Shown here piece by piece: positions 45,079 through 53,782 of a stretch of DNA of 64,000 nucleotides. This DNA comes from UBA5614 sp963667535 (lineage in GTDB: Bacteria; Cloacimonadota; Cloacimonadia; Cloacimonadales; Cloacimonadaceae): assembly GCA_963667535.2 (NCBI GenBank), contig CAXXDU010000002.1, forward strand, positions 806,001 to 870,000. Direction: 5' to 3'. Numbering within the stretch: position 1 is the first letter of the stretch; each line of letters starts with the position of its first letter. Both the position numbers and the translations under genes were made by a program. The notes beneath the pieces are model-generated. The model searched no databases. It was given only the letters and a program-made list of their open reading frames with translations, and was not told where the DNA came from.

Positions 45079-46964
45079 GAAAAGCGATATTGATTACAAT
45101 AGGTTTAACCTTCCTGTTTTGCCTGCTGTCTGCCTTACCTGCAAACTGGACTCAATACTATTTCACATTCAGGATTAATGACACATCAGAAATCCATGAA
45201 CTTACAAAAATCATTTCTATTGATAATGTCAAAGGTAACACCGTCTGGGCTTATGCCAATGATGATGAATGGGCTGCTTTTCAGGCTAAGGGATATGAAG
45301 CAGAGATATTGCCCAATCCCGGTGATGTCGTCAATCCTGTTATGCGAAGTTCCGCAACAAGAGTTTGGGATTCCTATCCAACTTATGATGCTTATGTAGC
45401 GCAGATGAATGCTTTTGCCACAAATTATCCGACTCTCTGTCAGATTGTGGATGCAGGAACAACTACCGGTGGCAGGAAAATACTCTTTGCCAAAATATCT
45501 GATAATATCTCCACTCATGAAGCAGAACCGGAAGTTTTATATACATCCTCCATGCATGGAGATGAAACTACCGGATTCATTCTCACCCTACGCATGATTG
45601 ATTACCTTTTATCAAATTATGCTACTGATACACGTGTCCAGGGACTGGTTAACAATCTGGAAATCTGGATTAATCCTTTGGGTAATCCTGATGGCACCTA
45701 TTATGGTGGTAATAGCTCAGTATCCGGTGCACGCCGTTATAACAATAATGGAATTGACCTAAACCGTTCTTTCCCTGACCCTTGGGGTGGTACTACAGAA
45801 ACTCATCAGATTGAAAATACTATTATGGAAAACCTGGCTAATGCTCACCATTTTGCTTTGTCCTGCAACTTCCATGGCGGTGCGGAAGTCACAAATTATG
45901 CCTGGGACAGCATTTCTCCTCTGCACGTTGATAATACCTGGTTTTTCAATATCTGCACAGCATACGTCAATTCTGTGCATAGTGTATCCCCTTCTACTTA
46001 TATGGATGATTCATATAATGGTGCCACCGTTCCCGGTGTTACCAATGGCTATGCCTGGTATGAAGTAAATGGCAGCCGGGCTGACTGGTATATTTTTTAC
46101 AAACAGTGCAGGGAAGTAACTATTGAGCTTTCCAATACTAAACTTTTACCTGCTGCCTCACTTCCGGCTCATTGGACCTATAACTATGATGCTATGCTGG
46201 GTTATCTGGAAAATGCTCTGTATGGCTTACAAGGTATAGTTACCAATGGCTCCGGAGCACCACTGAGTGCAACCATCAATATCGTCGGTCTGGATGATGC
46301 CAATTCCAAAGCTACTACCGACCCTGTCAAAGGTGACTATATCAGAATGATGTCACCAGGGACCTATACAGTTGAAGTCAGCGCATCCGGTTATCCCACC
46401 AGAACTTTTACCGGTGTAGTAATTACCGCCAATCAGAAAACTACGCTCAACGTAGTTTTAGGTGAAGCTACCCAGAGCATTCCCCTTACAACCGGCTGGA
46501 ATCTGATTAGCTTAAGAGTAGCTCCCACCAGCCTAGCTGTTACAAGTGTCTTCTCAGGTATTTCCGGAAGTCTGCTTCAGGTCAAGGATACTCAGCTATC
46601 TTATGCTCCTGGTATGGCAGCTCATTTCAATACCTTAAGCACCTTAAACATGAGTAAAGCCTACTGGGTAAAAGTAAGCGCCAATACCACACTGAATGTC
46701 TCCGGCACAGCGATTGATCCATCTGCAACCACCATAAATCTTGTGCCCGGCTGGAACCTAGTATCCTATTTCCCCGGAAGCTCAACTACTGTCAGTAATG
46801 CCCTGTCTACTATCAGTCCGTATCTGCAGGAAGTGAGAAACATGTCCCAGTTCTATATCCCCGGCGGAGGAGGCAATACGCTTACTACTATGGCTCCCAA
46901 TACCGGTTATTGGATAAGAGTATCGCAAGCGTGCAATCTGACCTATCCGGTGGTATCCAGATAA
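45075..46964 (+). CDS. Secreted M14 zinc carboxypeptidase
   Basis: A 629-residue exported protein whose ATG overlaps the stop of the C25 gene; GGAGG for it lies inside that gene, so translation is probably coupled. The signal peptide is MRKAILITIGLTFLFCLLSALPA. The M14 domain at about 100-390 has zinc ligands His161 and Glu164 (SSMHGDETTG) and His267 (CNFHGGAE), substrate-binding region NNNGIDLNRSFPDP, and catalytic Glu351 (REVTIELSNTKL). A carboxypeptidase regulatory-like domain (LQGIVTNGSGAPLSATINI) spans about 390-470. The C-terminus holds two GWNLISL / GWNLVSY repeats, each with a W(I/V)(R/K)VS strand. This differs from the YPNPFN sorting domain. It probably removes C-terminal residues from peptides made by the preceding protease. 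Confidence 0.9.
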   Translation: MRKAILITIGLTFLFCLLSALPANWTQYYFTFRINDTSEIHELTKIISIDNVKGNTVWAYANDDEWAAFQAKGYEAEILPNPGDVVNPVMRSSATRVWDSYPTYDAYVAQMNAFATNYPTLCQIVDAGTTTGGRKILFAKISDNISTHEAEPEVLYTSSMHGDETTGFILTLRMIDYLLSNYATDTRVQGLVNNLEIWINPLGNPDGTYYGGNSSVSGARRYNNNGIDLNRSFPDPWGGTTETHQIENTIMENLANAHHFALSCNFHGGAEVTNYAWDSISPLHVDNTWFFNICTAYVNSVHSVSPSTYMDDSYNGATVPGVTNGYAWYEVNGSRADWYIFYKQCREVTIELSNTKLLPAASLPAHWTYNYDAMLGYLENALYGLQGIVTNGSGAPLSATINIVGLDDANSKATTDPVKGDYIRMMSPGTYTVEVSASGYPTRTFTGVVITANQKTTLNVVLGEATQSIPLTTGWNLISLRVAPTSLAVTSVFSGISGSLLQVKDTQLSYAPGMAAHFNTLSTLNMSKAYWVKVSANTTLNVSGTAIDPSATTINLVPGWNLVSYFPGSSTTVSNALSTISPYLQEVRNMSQFYIPGGGGNTLTTMAPNTGYWIRVSQACNLTYPVVSR

Positions 46965-46968
46965 AGTG

Positions 46969-47054
46969 GAATAGTGAAACAGTGATAAGGTGAAACGGTG
47001 AAAAGGTGATACAGTGAAAAGGTGAAACGGTGAAAAGGTGGAAAGGTGATACAG
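46969..47054 (+). repeat. GTGAAACGG minisatellite
   Basis: About ten degenerate 8-9 base units (GGTGAAACG, GTGAAAAG, GTGATACAG) directly after the M14 stop. The rest of this 357-base gap holds a CCGCC hairpin plus REP-like hairpin (47140-47222) and an inverted minisatellite fragment (TTTCCACTGTTTCACC) at 47299-47314. The same motif recurs at 62441-62503 and near 63905. Confidence 0.75.
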
Positions 47055-47139
47055 TTAACGTTGTCATTCCTGCGAAAGCGGGAATCTTAAACATAACAAC
47101 CTTTCACCACAAAGACACTAAGACACGAAGAAAGAAAAG

Positions 47140-47222
47140 TATGTAGTTCCGCCTTCAGGCGGTTTTGTGACATGGATACATTGTTAATATATGTAGGATA
47201 ACCGCCCTCGGTTGTCCAAACG
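47140..47222 (+). repeat. Composite repeat, copy B (CCGCC hairpin + REP-like hairpin)
   Basis: TATGTAGTTCCGCCTTCAGG at 47140 leads through ATGGATACATTGTTA into the REP-like hairpin 47193-47222 (stem GGATAACCG/CGGTTGTCC, tail AAACG). Before it, ACAAAGACACTAAGACACG (47110) forms the first module, as in copy C at 50537-50820. Confidence 0.75.
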
Positions 47223-47321
47223 TCTTCAGCATATAGATAACTCGATATCAAGTAATAAAGACCTGCATCAGGGCAGAACTATACGATACCGTTCCACCTT
47301 TCCACTGTTTCACCATTCCAC

Positions 47322-49322
47322 TTACTTTAGTATCACCAGCTTCTTCGTCTCCTGATGCATATTTGTCTTTAGCCGATAGAAATACATCCCCGAAGCACAC
47401 TGCCTGTTATTCTCATCTTTGCTGTTCCAGCTAAGTTTAGGATTTTTGGCATTTACTTCGAAGGTTTTAACTTTCTGCCCCTTAATATTATAGATAGATA
47501 GAGTTCCTGTCTCATTTGATTTTAAAGTTGTCTCAAAAGAAACTTCTCCCGATTGACTGAATGGATTGGGGTAGGCTTTGATACAAGATACTGCTTCAGG
47601 ACTTTGAGTTTCATCATCATTATGAATCATAGGATTTCTAACAATTCCTACAGAGAATTCTTTTCCGGCTGATATTGCTATAAAATCATTTCGGGGAGGG
47701 ACGTTACATTGTCCATAAGTATTGTCGCCCCACGCAACGACGGTTCCATCTGTCTTTAAAGCCAAACAGTGATTAGCTCCTACAGAAATAGCATTAAAAT
47801 TGTTACTCGTTGGCATTCCAATCGTACCCCATGGATCAGTGGATAAATCAGTTGACACCAAAGTTCCATCAGCTCTTAGAGCTAAGCTATAATCGTAAGT
47901 ATGAGTCACCGACATGCCTTCTTCAAAGAATTCTATCCAAGTATACCCCCCTGCATCAATGGCAACAAAATTGTTACCAGCGGGTGCACTATTATTTCCT
48001 GCTCCCCAAAATACTAAAGAACCATCAGATTTTAATGCTATGACATGTCTTTCACCAGATGCGACAGCTATATAGTTATTGCCAGGAGGAATATTATCAA
48101 CCATGCTTGCATCCCAATTCCAAATGGAAAGAGAGCCATCAGCCCTGATGGCACTATCATACCTTCCTGAAGATACAGCCTGATATCCTGTCCCGGTCGG
48201 AGCTTCATAGAAATCATGATGAATAACCCTCGGTAATTCTACCAAACTTCCATCAGTTGTTAAACCCAATGAGTGGTTTTCTCCCGCAGCAATTCTTGAG
48301 AAACTTGGTACTAAAGGAAATGGGTAAAATTCACCAAATATCTCATGAGTCCCGTCAGCTTTTTTAGCTATACAGAAATCATCCAATCCTGCATCAATTT
48401 TCACATAATCACCGTTGTCAGGTATATTACATCTAAAGTCTGAATATGCGCCCCAAGCAACCAGAGAGCCGTCTGATCTTATTGCTATTTTGTGATAATC
48501 TCCATTTGCGATAGCAATATAATCATTGCCACCAGGTGCATACCCATAACCACTATTCCATCCTATGGCAGCCAATGAACCATTAGAGGTTAATACTAAT
48601 ATGCTACCACTTGCTATAGAAACTGCAACAGCATTATGAATAGAAGAGAAGTCAGTAAAACTCCCAACAGCGAAACCCCAGACTTTTACTGTCCCATCAG
48701 ATTTTAAAGCAATACTTGCATCTCTACCAGCAGCGATAGCTGTAAAATCATTTCCTGTTGGGACATTACACTGACTGTCTTGATTGTATCCCCATGCTAT
48801 TAACGAACCATCAGATTTCAAGGCAAGACTAAACCAAATTCCCGCAGCTATAGCAACAAAATCGTTTCCGGTTGGGACATTGCACTGGCCATACGAATTT
48901 GTACCCCAGGCTGTCAATGAACCGTCAGATTTTAGGGCAAGACCATGACCTGCTCCGGTAGCAATAGCAGTAAAGTTACTGTCTGTGGGGACGTTGAGCA
49001 TTCCTGATGTGCCAATTCCCCAAGCTACTATTGAACCATTAGATTTTAAAGCAAGGCAAAAATCAAGCCCACCTGCAATGTCAACAAAATCGTTGCCGGT
49101 CGGGACATTGCACACTCCATATAAGTTTGAGCCCCATGCGAATATTTTCCCATCATCTGTTAAAGCAAGATTGTAATCAGTACTGGTTGCAAGTTTGATA
49201 ATGTTATCAGGAAGTGGTCCAGCAACGCATTTACCCCAAATTATGGGATACCCGCTTTCTGTTTGGGCAAACAGACCAATTGATAGTATCAAAAGTGCTA
49301 ATGTGATAAATATCTTTTTCAT
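47322..49322 (-). CDS. Secreted RCC1-repeat protein with sorting domain
   Basis: A 666-residue exported protein (signal peptide MKKIFITLALLILSIGLFAQ). About a dozen RCC1-type repeats follow, with consensus LALKSDGSLVAWGxNxYGQ then CNVPxGNDFxAIAAG. In RCC1 proteins such repeats form a seven-bladed propeller; this number may make two rings or an incomplete second one. Middle repeats are degenerate (SFSRIAAGENHSLGLTTDGS). The sorting domain (about 580-666) has AYPNPFSQSGEVSFE, YNIKGQKVKTFEV and ASGMYFYRLKT. GGGAGG lies before the ATG, and a TTGACA promoter is present. No catalytic motif is present, so a surface binding role is inferred. Confidence 0.88.
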   Translation of the reverse strand: MKKIFITLALLILSIGLFAQTESGYPIIWGKCVAGPLPDNIIKLATSTDYNLALTDDGKIFAWGSNLYGVCNVPTGNDFVDIAGGLDFCLALKSNGSIVAWGIGTSGMLNVPTDSNFTAIATGAGHGLALKSDGSLTAWGTNSYGQCNVPTGNDFVAIAAGIWFSLALKSDGSLIAWGYNQDSQCNVPTGNDFTAIAAGRDASIALKSDGTVKVWGFAVGSFTDFSSIHNAVAVSIASGSILVLTSNGSLAAIGWNSGYGYAPGGNDYIAIANGDYHKIAIRSDGSLVAWGAYSDFRCNIPDNGDYVKIDAGLDDFCIAKKADGTHEIFGEFYPFPLVPSFSRIAAGENHSLGLTTDGSLVELPRVIHHDFYEAPTGTGYQAVSSGRYDSAIRADGSLSIWNWDASMVDNIPPGNNYIAVASGERHVIALKSDGSLVFWGAGNNSAPAGNNFVAIDAGGYTWIEFFEEGMSVTHTYDYSLALRADGTLVSTDLSTDPWGTIGMPTSNNFNAISVGANHCLALKTDGTVVAWGDNTYGQCNVPPRNDFIAISAGKEFSVGIVRNPMIHNDDETQSPEAVSCIKAYPNPFSQSGEVSFETTLKSNETGTLSIYNIKGQKVKTFEVNAKNPKLSWNSKDENNRQCASGMYFYRLKTNMHQETKKLVILK

Positions 49323-49363
49323 TGAATTCCTCCCATGAGGTTAAGGAATAATGTAATAAATAT

Positions 49364-49392
49364 TTATTATCTTTATGTGCTTTTTGTGTCAA
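49364..49392 (-). promoter_or_regulatory. Promoter of the RCC1-repeat gene
   Basis: On the - strand TTGACA (49392-49387) is followed after 17 bases by TAATAA (49369-49364), within GATAATAA. The same GATAATAA pattern occurs upstream of 59138. Confidence 0.55.
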
Positions 49393-50536
49393 GAGTTATC
49401 TTTTTGAACCACTTTGTTTGAGTGTAATCCGGATAGTATGTGTCCTAAATCTCAACTACACTATCATTTATACCTCAAGTCAAAGTAATTTTGTACTGTG
49501 AACATGAACATGAATATCCCTTTTCTTGCTCTTATGTTCTCAATATGTGTTGTGTTTGACGCAGGGAGTCATCAGGGAGTCTACAGGGACTTTGTAGAGA
49601 CTCGAGTCCCCGATGACTTCCTGTAGATTCTCTTTTGAGTCTTTGAAAAATCCTCTTGTAAGTTAAGGTATAAACAGGAGATTAACAAGGGATAACAAGC
49701 AAATAAGGATATAGAAAGAAGAAGAGGAAGTGGAAGAGGGAGAATAAGAAGAGAGATAGATAGAATAAGTGAATAATAATCAACTAAGAGCATCTATGTG
49801 TTAATCCCAGCGGGATGAAACGTATTAACGACGGGCTTTAGCCCGGCGCATATCTCACAAAATTGAGTGCCGTAGGTACGAAACATCATTGCCTCTTATC
49901 TGGTATGGAATTGTGCCGTCCCGATGGGACTAATAGCTAAGGGAGATTCCTTTCGCCGGGCTAAAGCCCGTCGTTACTATGTAACGTCCCGTTGGGACTT
50001 AAGCGCGTTGCAGATTGGAAAAATGAGTGCTACAGATTTGGATATGTGAAATTGTTAATGAGCTTAATAAATCCATAGTTGCCCTTGTTGAGTCTATGCT
50101 AGCTGTTGGCACACTGATGCCGGGTTCCTTAGTTAGCTGTCTATGGAAAGTCCCAGAGTCTACCCGGCAGCTATCAAGCACAAATTAAAGGTAGAACAAG
50201 TAAACTACAAGTAATCAGTCTTATCATCATCTATGTATTCACTTGCTTGATGCTTAATGATTTCAGTAAGCATCACCCGGGTGGACCCCGGGAGGATAGT
50301 AAGACTGATTACTTGAAGGGTTGGGGAATATGAAATAGAGAATTGAAAATTGTATCGTCCTACCGGACTCAGGTTTTCTAATATCTGACCCAGCAATGAA
50401 TTGCTGGGCTAACAAAATGACGTCCTACGGACTGAGAAAAGAATTCCTTTGCGGTCTTTGCGTCTTTAGCGTCCTTTGCGTCTTTAGCTCCTTTGCGTTA
50501 AAAGAAAACCTACGTATTGTAGTAAGAGGAACAATG
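49393..50536. repeat. Gene-free palindrome-rich spacer
   Basis: No credible gene. Contents: a nested hairpin at 49567-49618 (AGTCATC/GATGACT outside TCTACA/TGTAGA); a 23-bp perfect inverted repeat 49826-49848 / 49954-49976; a 16-bp inverted repeat 50208-50223 / 50300-50315 with an inner 9-bp hairpin; a hairpin CCCAGCAAT-GA-ATTGCTGGG at 50391-50410; and TTGCGTCTTTAGC-type simple repeats at 50448-50500. Confidence 0.75.
49826..49976. repeat. MITE-like element with perfect 23-bp inverted repeats
   Basis: TAACGACGGGCTTTAGCCCG begins the left arm (49826-49848); the right arm is 49954-49976. Each arm is itself a hairpin (GGGCTTTAGCCC). Imperfect similarity extends outward to about 49800 and 50002, where TCCCAGCGGGA and TCCCGTTGGGA hairpins flank it. 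Confidence 0.8.
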
Positions 50537-50820
50537 CGTTGGACATATGAGGCTCATATCCTACGAGCGTAGGTTACCTGCCTCAGGTGACCAAAGATTG
50601 CTGCACATATTGAATAGATTCGTTTGGACAACTGAGGACAGTTATCCTACAATTTTTAACAACGTATCTATGTCACAAAACCGCCTGAAGGCGGTACTAC
50701 ATACTTATATTCTGCTTCTCTGTATTAAATCTTTCTTTTTCTCCAGACTCCGTGTCTTTAAATCGCATAAATCTCTCTTAAACTCTTTTCTTTGTGTCTT
50801 AGTGTCTTTGTGGTAAAAGG
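50537..50820 (-). repeat. Composite repeat, copy C, abutting the helicase gene
   Basis: Read on the - strand from 50820: ACAAAGACACTAAGACAC, AGACACGGAGTCTGGAG, a CAGAG-rich stretch, TATGTAGTACCGCCTTCAGG (hairpin), ATAGATACGTTGTTA. REP-like hairpins then follow at 50650-50621 (stem GGATAACTG/CAGTTGTCC), 50569-50596 (opposite orientation, GGTTACCTG/CAGGTGACC) and 50565-50537 (imperfect). The order of modules equals copies at 25113-25569 and 47110-47222. It begins two bases from the helicase stop codon. Confidence 0.75.
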
Positions 50821-50821
50821 A

Positions 50822-53362
50822 TTACTTTGGGAATTCGATGATTTTAGCGGAGGATTTATCGGGATTGAGCAGTTCAAATAGAATGGCTTTGGCATGTTCT
50901 TTAGCGCCGAGACCGTTTTCGGCAACGGGTCCTGTGCAGGCAGGGCAGCCGTCCTGACACTGACAGTTTTTAACCAGATGATAGGCTTCATTAATCAGAG
51001 TATCATTGATTTCATAGAGCTTCTTACTGAGTCCTATTCCGCCGGGAACAGAGTCATAGATTACAATAACCGGACAGCCGTTACCCAGAGGTGAATCATC
51101 TTCGGAATGAAAGCCGAGGTCTTTCTCATCGCACATCAGGAAGAAAGGCGCTATATTTCCTAAGAGATAGGACACGGCAGCCAAGCCGCTTTGTATCTGG
51201 ACCTGCTGTTCTGCCAGACGGTGACAGCGAGGGCAGAGTGTGACCAGATTATCGGGTTGATTGGCTTGTTCGGCATTATCAAATTTGCGGAAAGGGATAA
51301 TGTGATGCACATCAAAGGGTTTATCCGGTTCCAGAATACCGCAATGCCGGCATTGGAATTTATCACGTAGGCGGATATTCTGCTTGATAATAGTCCAGGC
51401 TTTGCCATAATCATTGGCATTATTGCGCCATAAGCCTTTTTCTTTGATACGGTTGACAACATCCTGATTAAGGGAAATCCACCAGCCATCAGTATTCAAA
51501 TGTGAAGGGGGCAAATCCAGTTCTCCATAGCCGATGACTTCCTGAGTAAACCAGCGTAGTTTCTTGAAGCCTGTGATTTGATTGGTAACTTCCACCTTAC
51601 CCCAGTACTTTCTTCCACCTGGAATGGCATCTGAATCCCTGAGTTCGGTGAGTTCTATCTCTGTCTTACGGTTAGCCTGAGTGTAGTAATTGGTTTTGAT
51701 AGGCTCAAGCTCGACTTTCTTGTTCTCAATATCAAGCTTTGTGACCAGCCAGGTATCTCCGCTTTGCAGATAAATTGCTTCAGGATGTGCCATCCAGAAA
51801 GCGCTTTCTTCATCCACATAGCCAATGAGTTCTTCACCGCTGTTGATTGTGTAAAGACCACCTGCATTACGGAGCGAGACATCTCCGGCAGGATAGGATT
51901 CCAATATGCCTGTAAAGCGGTTACCTACTTCGCGAATCTTGCCTTCCTGCACGAGAATTTGCAGATAGGGGAAAATCTCTGTAGCGGAAAGTGAACCAAA
52001 GCCTTCAGATTTGAGAAAAGCCATTTCAAAGACAGCACAAAGCAGATGGGCTTTGAGAATTTCGGTATTATAGGGGTCAATCAAAGCTTGTTCGGGTGAC
52101 CTGCCCCATAAATACTCGGGATGAGCGCAGATATATTGGTCCAAAGCAGTGGAAGCAGCAATCAAAGCAGCAAAAGAAGATTTACCTTTTCTACCGGCTC
52201 TGCCAGCCTGCTGACGCGTAGCTGCAATACTGCCGGGATAGCCATTCAGAAAGACTGCATCCAATCCGCCTATATCAATTCCAAGCTCCAAAGCATTGGT
52301 AGTGATAACGATATTGGTTTCTCCATCTCTGAGTTGTTGCTCTGTTTTACGGCGCACTTCAGGCAGATATCCGCTGCGGTAGCTAAGGATTTTATCACCC
52401 AGAGGAGCTTTTGCGTGTAAATATATGTAGAGCATCTCAGCGCTGCGTCGGGATATGGTAAACAGCAGTGCCTGGGCATTGGTTTTAAGAAACATAGTGG
52501 CAAGCGAAACACTTTCTATGACAGAGCTTTTGCGGATACCGAGTTCTTTATTGAGCATGGGGGGATTGAGGATATGAAAGTAGCGTTTACCGTGCGGAGA
52601 ATAGTCATTATCTATCAGAGTAACGGGGCTTTCCACCAGAGTTTCGATAAATTCCTGCGCATTGGACAGAGTGGCGGAGGTAAAGATAAACTGGGGATGT
52701 GAACCGTAAAATGCAGCAATGCGCTTTAACCGGCGGATGACATTGGCAAGATGCGAACCGAATACACCTCTGTAAATGTGCACTTCGTCAATGATTACGT
52801 ATCTGAGATTGGCAAAAAATCCACTCCACATGGTGTGATGAGGCAGTATGCCCAAATGTACCATATCAGGATTGGTAAAAACCAGGCTGGATTGTTTACG
52901 GATTAAATGACGCTGGGCAGACGGAGTATCTCCATCATAAATTCCGGCGCTGAGTTTGGTTGGTTTGGTTTGTTGCTTTTGAAAGATGGACAGGATGTTA
53001 CTCAGCTTCTGATGCTGGTCTTGCCCCAGAGCTTTGGTGGGGAAGATAAGCAGTGCTCTGGAAGAGGGATTGATACACAGTGTCTGGAGTATCGGAATCT
53101 GGTAAGTGAGGCTTTTACCACTGGCAACACCGGTGCTGACAACGAGATGCTTACCCTCCAGCACTGCCTGTATAGCCTCCACCTGATGTTTATATAGCTT
53201 TTTAATGCCAAGAGTATTAAGAGTATTTGTAATAGTAGCATCCAAAGCAGCGGGAAAGTCCTGATAGACCGGCTCCTGCTCAGGCAATACCTGCTCCGAA
53301 ACCAGCGTATCAGTATAAGCCTTATTACTCTTCAGACTATAGACAAAATCATCAATTAACAT
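50822..53362 (-). CDS. MrfA/YprA-like DEAD/DEAH helicase with inserted HNH motif
   Basis: An 846-residue cytoplasmic superfamily 2 helicase. Motif I is TGVASGKS (77-84), motif II DEVH (192-195), motif III TSATLSN (228-234), and motif VI QQAGRAGRKG (384-393). The region after 430 matches the DUF1998-type C-terminus: DSVPGGIGLSKKLYE at 770-784, and the zinc-binding cysteines CxCx3CxxC at 800, 802, 806 and 809 (NCQCQDGCPACTGP). Between the core and this signature sits a complete HNH motif with its own zinc cysteines: CRHC (671-674), DVHHIIPF (684-691), LCPRCHR (709-715). MrfA is a DNA-repair 3'-5' helicase. An integral nuclease motif would let this version cut DNA, which is inference. There is no good ribosome-binding site at the ATG, and no partner gene adjoins it. 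Confidence 0.88.
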   Translation of the reverse strand: MLIDDFVYSLKSNKAYTDTLVSEQVLPEQEPVYQDFPAALDATITNTLNTLGIKKLYKHQVEAIQAVLEGKHLVVSTGVASGKSLTYQIPILQTLCINPSSRALLIFPTKALGQDQHQKLSNILSIFQKQQTKPTKLSAGIYDGDTPSAQRHLIRKQSSLVFTNPDMVHLGILPHHTMWSGFFANLRYVIIDEVHIYRGVFGSHLANVIRRLKRIAAFYGSHPQFIFTSATLSNAQEFIETLVESPVTLIDNDYSPHGKRYFHILNPPMLNKELGIRKSSVIESVSLATMFLKTNAQALLFTISRRSAEMLYIYLHAKAPLGDKILSYRSGYLPEVRRKTEQQLRDGETNIVITTNALELGIDIGGLDAVFLNGYPGSIAATRQQAGRAGRKGKSSFAALIAASTALDQYICAHPEYLWGRSPEQALIDPYNTEILKAHLLCAVFEMAFLKSEGFGSLSATEIFPYLQILVQEGKIREVGNRFTGILESYPAGDVSLRNAGGLYTINSGEELIGYVDEESAFWMAHPEAIYLQSGDTWLVTKLDIENKKVELEPIKTNYYTQANRKTEIELTELRDSDAIPGGRKYWGKVEVTNQITGFKKLRWFTQEVIGYGELDLPPSHLNTDGWWISLNQDVVNRIKEKGLWRNNANDYGKAWTIIKQNIRLRDKFQCRHCGILEPDKPFDVHHIIPFRKFDNAEQANQPDNLVTLCPRCHRLAEQQVQIQSGLAAVSYLLGNIAPFFLMCDEKDLGFHSEDDSPLGNGCPVIVIYDSVPGGIGLSKKLYEINDTLINEAYHLVKNCQCQDGCPACTGPVAENGLGAKEHAKAILFELLNPDKSSAKIIEFPK

Positions 53363-53391
53363 ACATTACTCGTTTTCTTTAACACAAAGAT

Positions 53392-53670
53392 GCAGAGGGA
53401 CATTTAATCCAATGCTGCTTATCTTGAAAACTCTCATAAACATATACACTCTTTTTCTTTAACGCAGAGAAGCAGAGATGGAGAGATGCAGAGGGACATT
53501 TAATCCAATGCTGCTTATCTTGAAAACTCTCATAAACATATACACTCTTCTTTAACGCAGAGAAGCAGAGATGGAGAGATGCAGAGGGACATTTAAACCA
53601 ATGCAGCTTATCTTGAAAACTCTCATAAACATATACACTCTTTTTCTTTAACGCAGAGAAGCAGAGATGC
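53392..53670 (+). repeat. Three tandem copies of a 93/96-base unit
   Basis: Unit starts (GCAGAGGGACATTTAA) lie at 53392, 53488 and 53581, giving periods of 96 and 93 bases; the third copy ends near 53670. Copies are almost identical. The only length change is a 3-base loss in the T-rich segment. The units combine ACGCAGAGAAGCAGAGATGG sequence with a unique CTTGAAAACTCTCATAAACA segment. Confidence 0.85.
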
Positions 53671-53782
53671 AGAGAAGCAGAGGAGGTAATCAGAAAATAG
53701 TATTTGTTTAAAATTGCATTCAATGCTATGAAAAAAGAGTTTAGATATAGCTATCTTGATATTATGATTTTCTTTTATCATC

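Noticed and set aside
49581..50396. Short - strand ORFs (60-70 codons) in the 1.5 kb spacer
   Set aside because: They lie across palindromic elements or AT/GA-rich low-complexity DNA, with no ribosome-binding sites or family features.
53379..53723. 114-codon - strand ORF over the tandem repeat
   Set aside because: It only translates the 93/96-base repeat, has no ribosome-binding site, and similar low-complexity sequence elsewhere is clearly non-coding.
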